From Desulfobacterales bacterium (GTDB lineage Bacteria > Desulfobacterota > Desulfobulbia > Desulfobulbales > JAGXFP01), in the NCBI GenBank assembly GCA_024637225.1, contig JAGXFP010000017.1, forward strand, positions 1-64,000: a DNA stretch of 64,000 nucleotides, read 5' to 3'. Every line of letters begins with the position of its first letter. Position 1 is the first letter of the stretch. The translations under genes were made by a program, and so were the position numbers. The notes under the pieces are model-generated. The model was not told the DNA's origin and searched no databases. It saw nothing but the letters and a program-made list of their open reading frames with translations. Below are positions 28,722 through 36,762 of the stretch, in pieces.

Positions 28722-28810
28722 GTTTGCAAGAGATATGTTGACTTGTGCAGATGGGTTTCTTTCAGCAAAATTCAAAAGCGGACCCCTCGCACCCCTGAAA
28801 CGCATTGGTC

Positions 28811-28848
28811 TTGACATAAAACGAATGACTGGTTACCATATTGGTAAC
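28811..28848 (+). promoter_or_regulatory. Promoter and palindromic operator of higBA
   Basis: TTGACA (28811-28816), a 17-bp spacer and TACCAT (28834-28839) make a promoter. A perfect palindrome GTTACCA-TAT-TGGTAAC (28832-28848) covers the -10. This is the expected place for HigA autorepression. The higB start codon is 11 bp further on. Confidence 0.75.
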
Positions 28849-28858
28849 AGGGTTGCGG

Positions 28859-29161
28859 ATGAGGATAATCGCCAAAAGCAGGCTGCGAAAATACTGGGAA
28901 CGGCCGGGAAACGAGCAGGCTCAACCGTATCTGACCGAATGGTATCATTTCTGTCTTAAACAGGCTTGGGCGACTCCGCAGGAAATAAAAAACACCTTCG
29001 GGCATGCTTCGATAGTCGCGAACAACCGGGTAGTCTTCAATGTCAAAGGCAATGATTACCGCATAGTCTGCGCTCTCGATTATCGTCGGCAGGCCATGTT
29101 TATCAAGTTTGTCGGCACCCATGCCGAATATGATGCAATTGATGTCGAGGTGGTCGAATGA
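28859..29161 (+). CDS. higB: HigB-type mRNA interferase toxin
   Basis: A 100-residue RelE-fold toxin of the HigB family; it cuts mRNA on the ribosome. Recognisable are MRIIAKSRLRKYWE at the start, LTEWYHFCLKQAWATPQEIK and NNRVVFNVKGNDYRI, with FVGTHAEYD near the end, all family hallmarks. I take the ATG at 28859. Toxin-before-antitoxin order and the ATGA overlap with the next gene are typical of higBA. It lies in a segment flanked by 86-bp direct repeats, suggesting acquisition as a module. Confidence 0.9.
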   Translation: MRIIAKSRLRKYWERPGNEQAQPYLTEWYHFCLKQAWATPQEIKNTFGHASIVANNRVVFNVKGNDYRIVCALDYRRQAMFIKFVGTHAEYDAIDVEVVE

Positions 29162-29508
29162 AACCCATCAAGGATGAAGAAACCTACAACAAAGCCTTGG
29201 CCCGGGTCGAAGAACTCTGGGGCGCCGAACCGGATACCCCGGATGGCGACGAGCTGGATATCCTCCTGGTCCTGGTGGAGGCCTACGAAGAGAAGCACCA
29301 CCCCATCCCCCCACCGGACCCGGTGGAGGCCATCATCTTTCGGGCCGATCAGATGGATCTGGACCGCAAGGCTCTAGAGCAGTTCCTCGGTCCCAAAAGC
29401 CGAGTCAGCGATGTCCTGAACCGCAAACGCCCCCTATCCCTGCCGCAGATAAAGCGGTTGCATAAAGGCTTGGGAATCCCCTATGAAAGCTTGCTTGGCG
29501 CAACCTGA
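29158..29508 (+). CDS. higA: HigA-type antitoxin with HTH domain
   Basis: A 116-residue antitoxin. The N-terminal acidic half (LWGAEPDTPDGDELDILLVLVEAYE) is the HigB-neutralising region of this subgroup. The C-terminal part (about 63-110) is a Cro/C1-type helix-turn-helix (ALEQFLGPKSRVSDVLNRKR). It overlaps higB by 4 bp. It should bind the palindrome at 28832-28848. A rho-independent terminator follows immediately. Confidence 0.9.
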   Translation: MKPIKDEETYNKALARVEELWGAEPDTPDGDELDILLVLVEAYEEKHHPIPPPDPVEAIIFRADQMDLDRKALEQFLGPKSRVSDVLNRKRPLSLPQIKRLHKGLGIPYESLLGAT

Positions 29509-29519
29509 CCAGCGAAAGG

Positions 29520-29540
29520 CCGCCCCACCGGCGGTTTTTT
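29520..29540 (+). terminator. Rho-independent terminator of higBA
   Basis: CCGCC (29520-29524), loop CCACC and GGCGG (29530-29534), then six T residues (29535-29540). It starts 11 bp after the higA stop codon. Confidence 0.85.
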
Positions 29541-29679
29541 ATTGGCGGAGGAAGGGATGCAGGGTGAAAAAAACGGGACTGTCTCGGCTTTCTCTTCCGC
29601 GCTTTAAGTGTCTAATATGACAGTGTGTAAGCTCGTTGTTTATTGTTTAATAAGGGCTTCTTGATCCCGCCTTCCTTCG

Positions 29680-29765
29680 TAGGCTGCTGAGACTAAGTTC
29701 AACGGCTTCCCGCTGATTTTTCTCCCGTTGGCAGATCATCGATGGATTCGGGTGTAGGTGGATTG
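29680..29765 (+). repeat. 86-bp direct repeat, right copy
   Basis: Second copy of the repeat that starts at the argD stop codon, three differences in 86 bp. With the left copy it encloses a 958-bp segment holding higBA. The remaining 29541-29872 sequence between higA and yefM holds only this repeat and the next promoter. Confidence 0.9.
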
Positions 29766-29825
29766 CCTCATCAGCATCCCACACAGCTCCGAGCTGATCC
29801 CCAAACCGGCAGAGCAGAAAAAACA

Positions 29826-29871
29826 TTGCGTACAGAAATAGGTACGTTTATATTGCATACAGGAGGTATGC
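29826..29871 (+). promoter_or_regulatory. Promoter and operators of yefM-yoeB
   Basis: TTGCGT (29826-29831), a 17-bp spacer and TATATT (29849-29854). Two inverted repeats overlay it: CGTAC/GTACG (29829-29833 and 29842-29846), and GCATAC/GTATGC (29855-29860 and 29866-29871) with the AGGAG ribosome-binding site as its loop. This arrangement would let the antitoxin block both transcription and, through the second hairpin, ribosome access; the latter is inference. Confidence 0.65.
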
Positions 29872-29872
29872 T

Positions 29873-30127
29873 ATGAATGCAATTAATTACACGACGCTTC
29901 GCAAGAAACTGTCTGCAACAATCGACCAGGTAAATCGAGACCATAGTCCGATTCTGGTGACTCGCCAGAAGGGGAGTCCAGCTGTTATTATGTCCCTGGA
30001 GGATTTCAAGTCCTATGAAGAAACTGCTTATTTGATGCGTAGTCCCAAAAATGCTGAACGATTAAACCAGGCAATTGAACAGCTGGAGGCTGGTGAGACA
30101 GTAGAGCGCGAGCTGATTGAAGAATGA
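29873..30127 (+). CDS. yefM: YefM/Phd family antitoxin
   Basis: An 84-residue antitoxin with the Phd/YefM DNA-binding N terminus (MNAINYTTLRKKLSATIDQV), the conserved VTRQKGSPAVIMSLEDFKSYEETAYLMRSPKNAERL core (motifs SLEDF and YLMRSP) and an acidic C-terminal tail that occludes the toxin. A strong AGGAGG precedes the ATG. It overlaps yoeB by 4 bp (ATGA). Confidence 0.95.
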   Translation: MNAINYTTLRKKLSATIDQVNRDHSPILVTRQKGSPAVIMSLEDFKSYEETAYLMRSPKNAERLNQAIEQLEAGETVERELIEE

Positions 30128-30378
30128 AGTTGTCATGGGCAGATAATGCCTGGGAAGATTATCTGTATTGGCAACAGACTGACAAGAAAATTCTGAAAAG
30201 AATTAACCGAATCATCAAAGATATCCAGAGAAAACCTTTTGAAGGCATCGGCGATCCGGAGCCTTTGCGGTTTACCTGGTCCGGCTACTGGTCACGCCGG
30301 ATAAACAAGGAACATCGTTTTGTCTACAAAGTTAAAGATAACGAGTTGCTAGTTGCCCAATGTCGTTTCCATTATTAA
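30124..30378 (+). CDS. yoeB: YoeB mRNA interferase toxin
   Basis: An 84-residue ribosome-dependent RNase, the same length as E. coli YoeB. KINRIIKDIQ..PFEG, PEPLRFTWSGYWSRRI and the terminal CRFHY are all conserved. The catalytic His83-Tyr84 pair is intact, as are the active-site Glu (PEP) and Arg (SRRI), so the toxin should be active. It is the second gene of a complete yefM-yoeB operon, right after the higBA segment. Confidence 0.95.
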   Translation: MKLSWADNAWEDYLYWQQTDKKILKRINRIIKDIQRKPFEGIGDPEPLRFTWSGYWSRRINKEHRFVYKVKDNELLVAQCRFHY

Positions 30379-30919
30379 AAGACGTAGTTCTAGGTAGTTC
30401 TGGGAGCAGTCATCGTCATCCTGGAAAATATCCATGGAATGACCAAAGAAGTAAGAGTCAAGCAAAGACCTGACCCCTTCTCTTTGTGTGACCCCTTCTC
30501 TTTGTGACCCCTTCTCTTTGTCGGGATGTTGAAAGTTGCTGGAGTGGCTTGAAATCAACATACACCGGTGAGTTCAGAGGGCTGGTTTACGGGGAGTTGC
30601 CGGCGGAGCAGCGGGTTGTTGAAACACTCACCCGCATTCAAGAGAGATTGCGGAAGATTGAATGGGATATCGTTGTAAATGAAAACAACGATTGATTGTA
30701 TTGCCGGTGACCCGGTTTTTACCTTGTTGGAGAAACAAGTCCGGAAAAGGGTTTCTTGGGTTGCAGGTGCGAGGAAACATAGAATGGGCCCAAAACCCGG
30801 AGTCAGGTCTGGCAAATGGGATAGACTGGCCCTGCTGCGTTATGCGGAGGAGCACCGTTAAACCGGCTTTGATCCGGCCGGCGGCTCCGGCGAAAATCTT
30901 CGCCGAAGCGGAACGATAA
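30379..30919. other. 541-bp gap with possible gene debris
   Basis: No confident gene. A weak frame at 30504-30695 (segment RGLVYGELPAEQRVVETLTR) and another at 30679-30861 look like protein debris, but I recognise neither. The three 16-mer repeats listed separately lie at its start. It separates the toxin-antitoxin region from phoU on the opposite strand. Confidence 0.35.
30471..30520 (+). repeat. Three 16-bp near-tandem repeats
   Basis: TGACCCCTTCTCTTTG occurs at 30471-30486, 30489-30504 and 30505-30520. All three units are identical; the first two are separated by TG. No role is apparent. Confidence 0.9.
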
Positions 30920-31594
30920 CTATCCCTCGTATTCTTCCGGGGTATGGCGGACGATCTCGGCATCGACCAGGTAGATCACGTCCTCGGCGATGTTGGTGGC
31001 GTGGTCGGCGATCCGCTCCAGATGGCGGCCGGCCGAGACCGCCTGGAGGACGAAGTTGATGTGGTCGGGGGTTTCGGCGAGGATCTCTGTGGCCTTCTGG
31101 TACATCTGCCGGGTGTACTCGTCGACTTCGTCGTCTTCGGCCCTGATCCGGTGGGCGAGCTGGGCATTGGTCTGGACCAGGCTGTCGATGCTGCCGGTCA
31201 GCATCTTCTCGACCTTGCCCGCCATCTTTTCGATATCGAAGAACAGCTCGTATTTCGGGTTGTTGGCCAGAAACAGGCTGCGCTCGGCGATGTTGACGGC
31301 CAGGTCGCCGACTCGTTCCAGGTCGTTGTTGATCTTCAGGATGGCGATGATATAGCGCAGATCCCTGGCCACCGGCTGGTAGAGGGCCAGGGTCTTGAGG
31401 CTGCTGTCCTCGATTTCGACCTCCATCTGGTCGATATCGTAATCGGAGTTGATCACCGCCTTGGCCATCTCGGCGTCGCGGTTGATGATCGACAGGGTCG
31501 CCTTGTAGACCCGGTCCTCGATCTCTCCCCCCATGGTGATGATCTTGTTCTTGAGCTTCTCGATGTCCTTCTGCAGATGGGTTCCCATGGTCAT
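30920..31594 (-). CDS. phoU: Phosphate signalling protein PhoU
   Basis: A 224-residue, all-helical protein made of two PhoU repeats, with AVINSDYDIDQMEVEIEDSSLKTLA and AERSLFLANNPKY in the first and ADDEVDEYTRQMYQ and HLERIADHATNIAEDVIYL in the second. The E/DxxxD metal-binding motifs are present. PhoU links the Pst transporter to PhoR and turns the regulon off when phosphate is sufficient. Here it is transcribed alone on the minus strand, away from pstB, which is unusual because phoU normally follows pstB. Confidence 0.95.
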   Translation of the reverse strand: MTMGTHLQKDIEKLKNKIITMGGEIEDRVYKATLSIINRDAEMAKAVINSDYDIDQMEVEIEDSSLKTLALYQPVARDLRYIIAILKINNDLERVGDLAVNIAERSLFLANNPKYELFFDIEKMAGKVEKMLTGSIDSLVQTNAQLAHRIRAEDDEVDEYTRQMYQKATEILAETPDHINFVLQAVSAGRHLERIADHATNIAEDVIYLVDAEIVRHTPEEYEG

Positions 31595-31612
31595 TTTTCC
31601 TTGTTAGTGCCA

Positions 31613-31769
31613 GTCCATAAATGGTCTTTTTGCCCAATTACTTCGTCGCCGCAGAGTCGGAAAGTGCTCACGTACCCGAGTACGCGAAGTTTATACCCTT
31701 TAGGGTGCTTTCCCGACATCTTTGCTTCTCGTTCTCGGACAAAAATCCTCATTTCTGGACAGACACTTG
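31613..31769 (+). repeat. Family 5 inverted-repeat element
   Basis: About 157 bp, from CAGTCCATAAATGG (near 31613) to TTCTGGACAG (near 31769). The ends form an imperfect inverted repeat (CTTTTTG against CAAAAA, ATAAATGG against CATTTCTGG). It contains the internal marker TTTAGGGTGCTTTC and is related to the element at 56759-56935. It lies between phoR and phoU. Confidence 0.6.
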
Positions 31770-31833
31770 TTATCGGTGATAATTGGCTTTCCCAGCGAAT
31801 ATTCTATCCCCATTATCTATCTGAAAGATACCT

Positions 31834-33633
31834 TTATCTTGAGCCCGGTTGAAATTCCGCCGCGGCCGGGAGCCGCACCATGAAAACGCTGCCTCTCCCC
31901 GGTTTGCTTACGACCGATACGATGCCGCCGTGGGCCTGAACGATATGTTTGACGATGGCCAGGCCCAGACCGGTTCCCCCCAATTTCCGGCTTCTGGCCT
32001 TGTCGACCAGATAGAATCGTTCGAAAAGCCGAGGGAGGTGCTCCTTTGCAATGCCGGGGCCGTTGTCCCGGATATTTATCCTGATTGAACCGGCCGCCTC
32101 TTCGGTGTCGATAAAGACCGTCGAGTTTTCGGGACTGAATTTTACCGCGTTGTCGATCAGGTTGATCAGGGCCTGCTCCAGCAGGGGGGGATTGATCATC
32201 GCCCGTAGGTCGGCGAGGTCGGCGAGGTTAATCTCGATTCCCTTTTCGGCGGCCTTGGCCGAACAGATCTCGACCGCCGCTGCGACGCTGTCCCTGATGC
32301 CCGCCGGTTCCAGTTTGATCCGGTCCCGCCTCTCATCCTGCTCGATCCGGGACAGGGTGAGGAGATCCTCGACAATCGCCTCCAGCCGGGAGGCATGCTT
32401 GGCGATAATCCCCAGAAAGTCGCGGAAATGGGGGGGGCTGCCCTCGCATTCCTGCAAAAGGGTTTCGACATAGCCCTTGATCGAGGTGATCGGCGTTTTC
32501 AGCTCATGGGAGACGTTGGCGACGAAGTCCCGCCTGAGGTTTTCCAGCCGCAACACCCGGGTGACATCGTTGATCACGATCAGGGCGCCGATCCTTTTGC
32601 CGCCCGGATCGGTGAGCTGATTGCCGTTGACCTGGAGGATCCTTTCGTCGTCCCGGCCCCGGTTGAGGATAACCGTGCCCTCGATGGGGGCGTCTTTATC
32701 GAGGGTCTGCCCGATGAAGCGGAGCAGATCTATATTTCTGACCACCTCCAGGATATTGCTGCCCTGGAGATCGCGCCGATCGACCTCAAGCTGGTCGGCG
32801 GCCGCCCGGTTCATATAGAGGATCCGGGCCTCGGGGTCGCAGGCGATAACTCCTTCGATCATGCTCGAGACAACGGTCTCCAACTCGTTGCGCTGGGATT
32901 CGATCTTGCCGATTCTTTCCCGGAGCTGGACCCCCATCTTGTTCAGGGCCTGGGCCAGGGTGACTATTTCCTCGGAACCGGAGACCACGATGCGCCGGGA
33001 GAGATCGCCCTCGGCAAAGCGGGTCGCGGCCCGGGTCATGGCGTCAAGGGGGCGGGTGATTTTGCGGGAAGTGAGAAAGGCGATAATTGAGGTGATGATG
33101 GTGACCAGAAGAAGCACGAGCCCGATTTTAAGGAAGAAATCGTTCAGGGGCTCCCGGACCGCGGTCAACGGCATTGAGGTGCGAATCACCCCTTCGGTTT
33201 CTCCCCTGATTCGCAAGGGCACCGCCACGTAAAGCATTTCCCGGTTGGTGGAAGCACTGTAGCGCTGGGAGGTGCCGGTGGCGCCGCGCAGGGCCAGGAG
33301 CACTTCCGGGCGCTGACCGTGATTATCCATGCCTTGCGGATCGCGGGAACTGTCGCAGGCCACATTGCCGTCCGCTGCGATTACCGTGATCCTGGTTGAG
33401 GCGTTGCGCCCCGAATCCCGGCAGAAACCGCCAAGCTCCGGGGAGCCGGCGCCGTACAGCTCCCTGATGCGGGGCTCCAGGAGCCGCGCCTGGGCCTCCA
33501 GGCCGGCAATCTTCTGCTCCAGATAGAGCTTTTTCAGGGAATCAGAGCCGTACCAGGCGGTGGTCAGCATGGCCCCGATAATTATCAGGAGATATGCCGG
33601 ATATAGTTGCCAAATCAGTTTCGAGCTGTACAC
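31834..33633 (-). CDS. phoR: PhoR-type sensor histidine kinase
   Basis: A 599-residue kinase. Membrane helix ~9-27, a periplasmic domain of ~140 residues with RITVIAADGNVACDS (cache/PAS-like), membrane helix ~172-192, HAMP (~193-245), a PAS domain with VIACDPEARILYMNRAA (~262-350), HisKA with the phosphoacceptor in NVSHELKTPITS, and HATPase with NLIDNAVKFSP and DNGPGIAKEHL. The large periplasmic domain distinguishes it from E. coli PhoR. It should phosphorylate PhoB when phosphate is limiting. It is transcribed divergently from pstC; phoB is 6 kb away. Confidence 0.9.
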   Translation of the reverse strand: MYSSKLIWQLYPAYLLIIIGAMLTTAWYGSDSLKKLYLEQKIAGLEAQARLLEPRIRELYGAGSPELGGFCRDSGRNASTRITVIAADGNVACDSSRDPQGMDNHGQRPEVLLALRGATGTSQRYSASTNREMLYVAVPLRIRGETEGVIRTSMPLTAVREPLNDFFLKIGLVLLLVTIITSIIAFLTSRKITRPLDAMTRAATRFAEGDLSRRIVVSGSEEIVTLAQALNKMGVQLRERIGKIESQRNELETVVSSMIEGVIACDPEARILYMNRAAADQLEVDRRDLQGSNILEVVRNIDLLRFIGQTLDKDAPIEGTVILNRGRDDERILQVNGNQLTDPGGKRIGALIVINDVTRVLRLENLRRDFVANVSHELKTPITSIKGYVETLLQECEGSPPHFRDFLGIIAKHASRLEAIVEDLLTLSRIEQDERRDRIKLEPAGIRDSVAAAVEICSAKAAEKGIEINLADLADLRAMINPPLLEQALINLIDNAVKFSPENSTVFIDTEEAAGSIRINIRDNGPGIAKEHLPRLFERFYLVDKARSRKLGGTGLGLAIVKHIVQAHGGIVSVVSKPGRGSVFMVRLPAAAEFQPGSR

Positions 33634-33650
33634 AATGAGCCTATGATAAT

Positions 33651-33739
33651 CCTGAATCGGTGACGGCTATGGGCAAGCTGGTACCCCGTAACCTCTGAAC
33701 CACCGCATTCGCTCCGTGGCGGGCGCTCAGGGATTCAGG
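33651..33739 (+). repeat. Family 7 inverted-repeat element
   Basis: 89 bp bounded by CCTGAATCGGTGACGG (33651-33666) and TCAGGGATTCAGG (33727-33739), in the phoR-pstC intergenic region upstream of the Pho box. Shares its left end with the element at 40500. Confidence 0.65.
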
Positions 33740-33797
33740 GGTATTTAAGACTGAAATAGCAGAGATTGGTAATTATGTCATCCGGCCAACGAATTTT

Positions 33798-33839
33798 TAA
33801 CCGTCTTTTAACCGAATCTTAACATTTGCCTGTGATTAT
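33798..33839 (+). promoter_or_regulatory. Putative Pho box and -10 of pstC
   Basis: TAAC occurs three times at an exact 11-bp period (33798, 33809, 33820), within TTTTAACCG-type units. A -10-like GATTAT starts at 33834, 14 bp after the last TAAC. PhoB binds tandem 11-bp half sites that replace the -35. The same 11/11/14 geometry is seen upstream of pstS. Confidence 0.6.
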
Positions 33840-33896
33840 AGGGGGCCTTGGCGGCGGGAACTTTAAAACGCAACAATAAGTCGGGTTCGAGCTTTT

Positions 33897-35282
33897 ATGT
33901 CCTTCACTTTGGTTTTAACGATAGTTTTAATCTTAAGCCTTGCCGGCTATCGGCTGGGCAAGGGCAGGGCGGCTTTTGTCGCCGGCCGGGACAAAGGGCA
34001 GCGGCTCCATTCCCGCCCGGCCTACTATGGGCTGTTGACCGCGCTGTGGTGCGGCATCCCGGCTCTTCTCCTCCTGATAGTCTGGGGGCTCGGCGAACCG
34101 CTGGTCATCGAAAATCTGGTGGTCGCCGAGCTGCCGGCAGAGATGCGTGCCCTGCCGGAGAACCGGGTGGAGCTCCTGGTCAACGAGATCAGGAACATGG
34201 TCGACAGCAATATGGTCGCCGGCGATCGGGACGAGGCGCTGAGCCGGGCCGCTGACCGTTACCGGCAGCTGCGGATCACCAGCGGCAGACTTGGCGCCGG
34301 GCTGGTTCTGGTGCTGGCAAATTTCTCCATCTTCATGGTCCGGCGCCGGATCAGGCCGGCCATGAAAGCCCGCAATCACGTGGAGCGGATTATCAAGGTC
34401 GGCCTGATCGTCTGCGCGACTTTCGCTGTTTTTATCACCATCGGTATCGTCCTCTCGGTCCTTTTCGAATCGATCAGATTTTTCAGGATAGTCCCGATCC
34501 ACGAATTCCTCTTCGGCCTGAAGTGGAGCCCGCAGATGTCGATCCGGGCCGATCAGGTCGGTTCCTCCGGGGCCTTCGGGGCGATCCCGGTTTTTGCCGG
34601 CACCATGATGATCTCTCTGATCGCCATGCTGGTCGCCGTGCCCCTGGGGCTGATGTCGGCCATCTACCTGTCCGAATACGCCAATCGCAAGTTCCGGGCC
34701 GTCGCCAAGCCCCTGCTGGAGATCCTGGCCGGGATCCCCACCGTGGTCTATGGTTTCTTCGCCGCCCTGACCGTCGCCCCCTTCCTCCGGGAAAGCATCT
34801 CCGGCTTCGGGTTCGATGTCTCCTCGGAAAGCGCCCTGGCCGCCGGGCTGGTGATGGGGATCATGATCATCCCCTTCGTCTCCTCCCTTTCCGACGACGT
34901 GATCAATGCCGTACCCCAGGCCATGCGGGACGGGGCCTATGCCCTGGGCGCCACCCGGAGCGAGACCATCAAGCAGGTGGTGATCCCCGCCGCCCTGCCC
35001 GGCATTGTCGGCGGGGTGCTGCTCGCGGTCTCCCGGGCCATCGGCGAAACCATGATCGTGGTGATGGCGGCGGGCCTGGCCGCCAATCTCACCGCCAACC
35101 CCTTCCAGGCCGTGACTACGGTGACCGTCCAGATCGTCACCCTTTTGGTCGGCGACCAGGAGTTCGACAGCCCCAAGACCTTGGCCGCCTTCGCCCTCGG
35201 GCTGGTCCTCTTTATCATCACCCTGATTTTAAATATCGTCGCCCTCTTCGTGGTGCGGAAATATCGGGAACAATATGAGTAA
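33897..35282 (+). CDS. pstC: Phosphate ABC transporter permease PstC
   Basis: A 461-residue inner-membrane permease. The C-terminal ~240 residues are the canonical domain, with the EAA loop in VPQAMRDGAYALGATRSETIKQVVIPAALPG and AVSRAIGETMIV. The N-terminal ~160 residues add two membrane helices and a soluble stretch, an extended form known from several proteobacterial PstC proteins. It forms the channel with PstA. The stop overlaps the pstA start by 8 bp. Confidence 0.94.
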   Translation: MSFTLVLTIVLILSLAGYRLGKGRAAFVAGRDKGQRLHSRPAYYGLLTALWCGIPALLLLIVWGLGEPLVIENLVVAELPAEMRALPENRVELLVNEIRNMVDSNMVAGDRDEALSRAADRYRQLRITSGRLGAGLVLVLANFSIFMVRRRIRPAMKARNHVERIIKVGLIVCATFAVFITIGIVLSVLFESIRFFRIVPIHEFLFGLKWSPQMSIRADQVGSSGAFGAIPVFAGTMMISLIAMLVAVPLGLMSAIYLSEYANRKFRAVAKPLLEILAGIPTVVYGFFAALTVAPFLRESISGFGFDVSSESALAAGLVMGIMIIPFVSSLSDDVINAVPQAMRDGAYALGATRSETIKQVVIPAALPGIVGGVLLAVSRAIGETMIVVMAAGLAANLTANPFQAVTTVTVQIVTLLVGDQEFDSPKTLAAFALGLVLFIITLILNIVALFVVRKYREQYE

Positions 35283-36546
35283 CGGCTCCGAAAAGACCAT
35301 CGAGGTCGTTAAAAGGGGGTTGGGCAGACGCTACCGGGTGGAAAAGCGCTTCCGCCTGTATGGGGTGCTGGCGATTGGCATAAGCCTGCTTTTTCTCGCC
35401 CTGCTGTTCGCCAGCATTATCGCCCGGGGGCACAGTGCCTTCCGGCAGACCTTCGTCAAGTTGTCGGTGGAACTGGCGGAAACCGAGTTCGATCTCAACG
35501 ATCTGGACCGGGCCAATTACCAGGGGCTGATCAAAAAAACCCTGCGCGGGGAATTTCCCCAGGTCAAGTCCAGGAGTGACAAGAAGGCCCTTTACTCGCT
35601 GGTCAGCAGCGGCGCCGCCTTCAAACTCCACGATCTGGTCACCGACAATCCCTCGCTGATCGGTCAAACCGTTGAGATGTGGGTGCCGGCCGACGACGAC
35701 GTCGATATGTACTACAAGGGCTATATCTCCCGGGAGGTGCCCGAGGGGGATCGGCGGCTCAAGGACAATCAGCTCGTCTGGCTCGATAAGTGGCAGGCGG
35801 AGGGCAAGATCGAAAAAAGGTTCAACACCATCTTCTTTACGGCCGGCGATTCGAGGGAGCCGGAACTGGCCGGGATACTTAGCGCCTTTACCGGCTCGAT
35901 GCTGACCCTGGTCATCACCCTGGCCCTCTCCTTCCCGATCGGGGTGGCGGCGGCCGTTTATCTCGAAGAGTTCGCGCCGCGGAACCGGTGGATCGATACG
36001 GTGGAGGTCAATATCAACAATCTGGCGGCGGTGCCGTCGATTATCTTCGGGCTTCTCGGCCTGGCGGTATTCATTAACTTCTTCGGGGTGCCGCGTTCCT
36101 CGCCCCTGGTCGGCGGCCTGGTCCTGACTTTAATGACCCTGCCGATCATCATCATTGCCAGCCGCGCCTCCCTGCAATCGGTGCCCCCCTCGATCCGGGA
36201 GGCCGCCCTGGGGATAGGTGCCTCCAAGATGCAGACCGTCACCCACCACGTCCTGCCCCTGGCCCTGCCGGGCATGCTGACCGGCACCATTATCGGCATG
36301 GGGAGGGCTCTCGGGGAGACCGCCCCGCTTCTGATGATCGGCATGGTCGCCTTCATCGTCGATATCCCCCAGGGCTTTACCGATCCGGCCACGGCGCTGC
36401 CGGTCCAGATCTACCTCTGGGCCGACAGCCCGGAGCGGGCCTTTGTCGAGAAGACCTCGGCGGCGATCCTGGTCCTGCTGGCCTTTTTGATCGCCATGAA
36501 CCTCCTGGCCGTCATCCTCCGCAACCGCTTCGAGCGGCGCTGGTGA
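35275..36546 (+). CDS. pstA: Phosphate ABC transporter permease PstA
   Basis: A 423-residue permease with an N-terminal helix (~22-42), a ~160-residue periplasmic insertion, and the transport domain from about residue 205. Conserved stretches are GVAAAVYLEEFAPRNRW, NNLAAVPSIIFGLLGLAVF, the EAA loop IREAALGIGASKMQTVTHHVLPLALPG and GMGRALGETAPLLM. The periplasmic insertion is characteristic of the extended PstA type. A family 4 hairpin and then a GIY-YIG element now separate it from pstS. Confidence 0.94.
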   Translation: MSNGSEKTIEVVKRGLGRRYRVEKRFRLYGVLAIGISLLFLALLFASIIARGHSAFRQTFVKLSVELAETEFDLNDLDRANYQGLIKKTLRGEFPQVKSRSDKKALYSLVSSGAAFKLHDLVTDNPSLIGQTVEMWVPADDDVDMYYKGYISREVPEGDRRLKDNQLVWLDKWQAEGKIEKRFNTIFFTAGDSREPELAGILSAFTGSMLTLVITLALSFPIGVAAAVYLEEFAPRNRWIDTVEVNINNLAAVPSIIFGLLGLAVFINFFGVPRSSPLVGGLVLTLMTLPIIIIASRASLQSVPPSIREAALGIGASKMQTVTHHVLPLALPGMLTGTIIGMGRALGETAPLLMIGMVAFIVDIPQGFTDPATALPVQIYLWADSPERAFVEKTSAAILVLLAFLIAMNLLAVILRNRFERRW

Positions 36547-36547
36547 G

Positions 36548-36600
36548 AAAGCTGAGTTGAGTCCCGCAAGGCGGGACTCGTACGATACTTATGTGCCGCG
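36548..36600 (+). repeat. Family 4 hairpin motif, copy after pstA
   Basis: AAAGCTGAGTTGAG, then a perfect 9-bp hairpin GAGTCCCGC/GCGGGACTC, then CTCGTACGATACTTATG. It starts 2 bp after the pstA stop codon. Family 4 copies keep the flanks but differ in stem sequence. Confidence 0.6.
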
Positions 36601-36762
36601 GCGAAGCAAATGCCCTTACGGGAGGATTGCACGGAGCCTTGGGGAGCCCTGGTGATATACAATAATCAGCGTTGTCCCGTTAGAAATTTACAGCCCCATT
36701 TGTTTGCGCAGAAAGAACATCCACAGCGGCGGGTGGTTTTATGGGCTGCCGATAAATTTTTT

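Noticed and set aside
30504-30861. Two short plus-strand frames as genes
   Set aside because: No recognisable family, weak starts, and one begins inside the 16-mer repeats; recorded only as possible debris.
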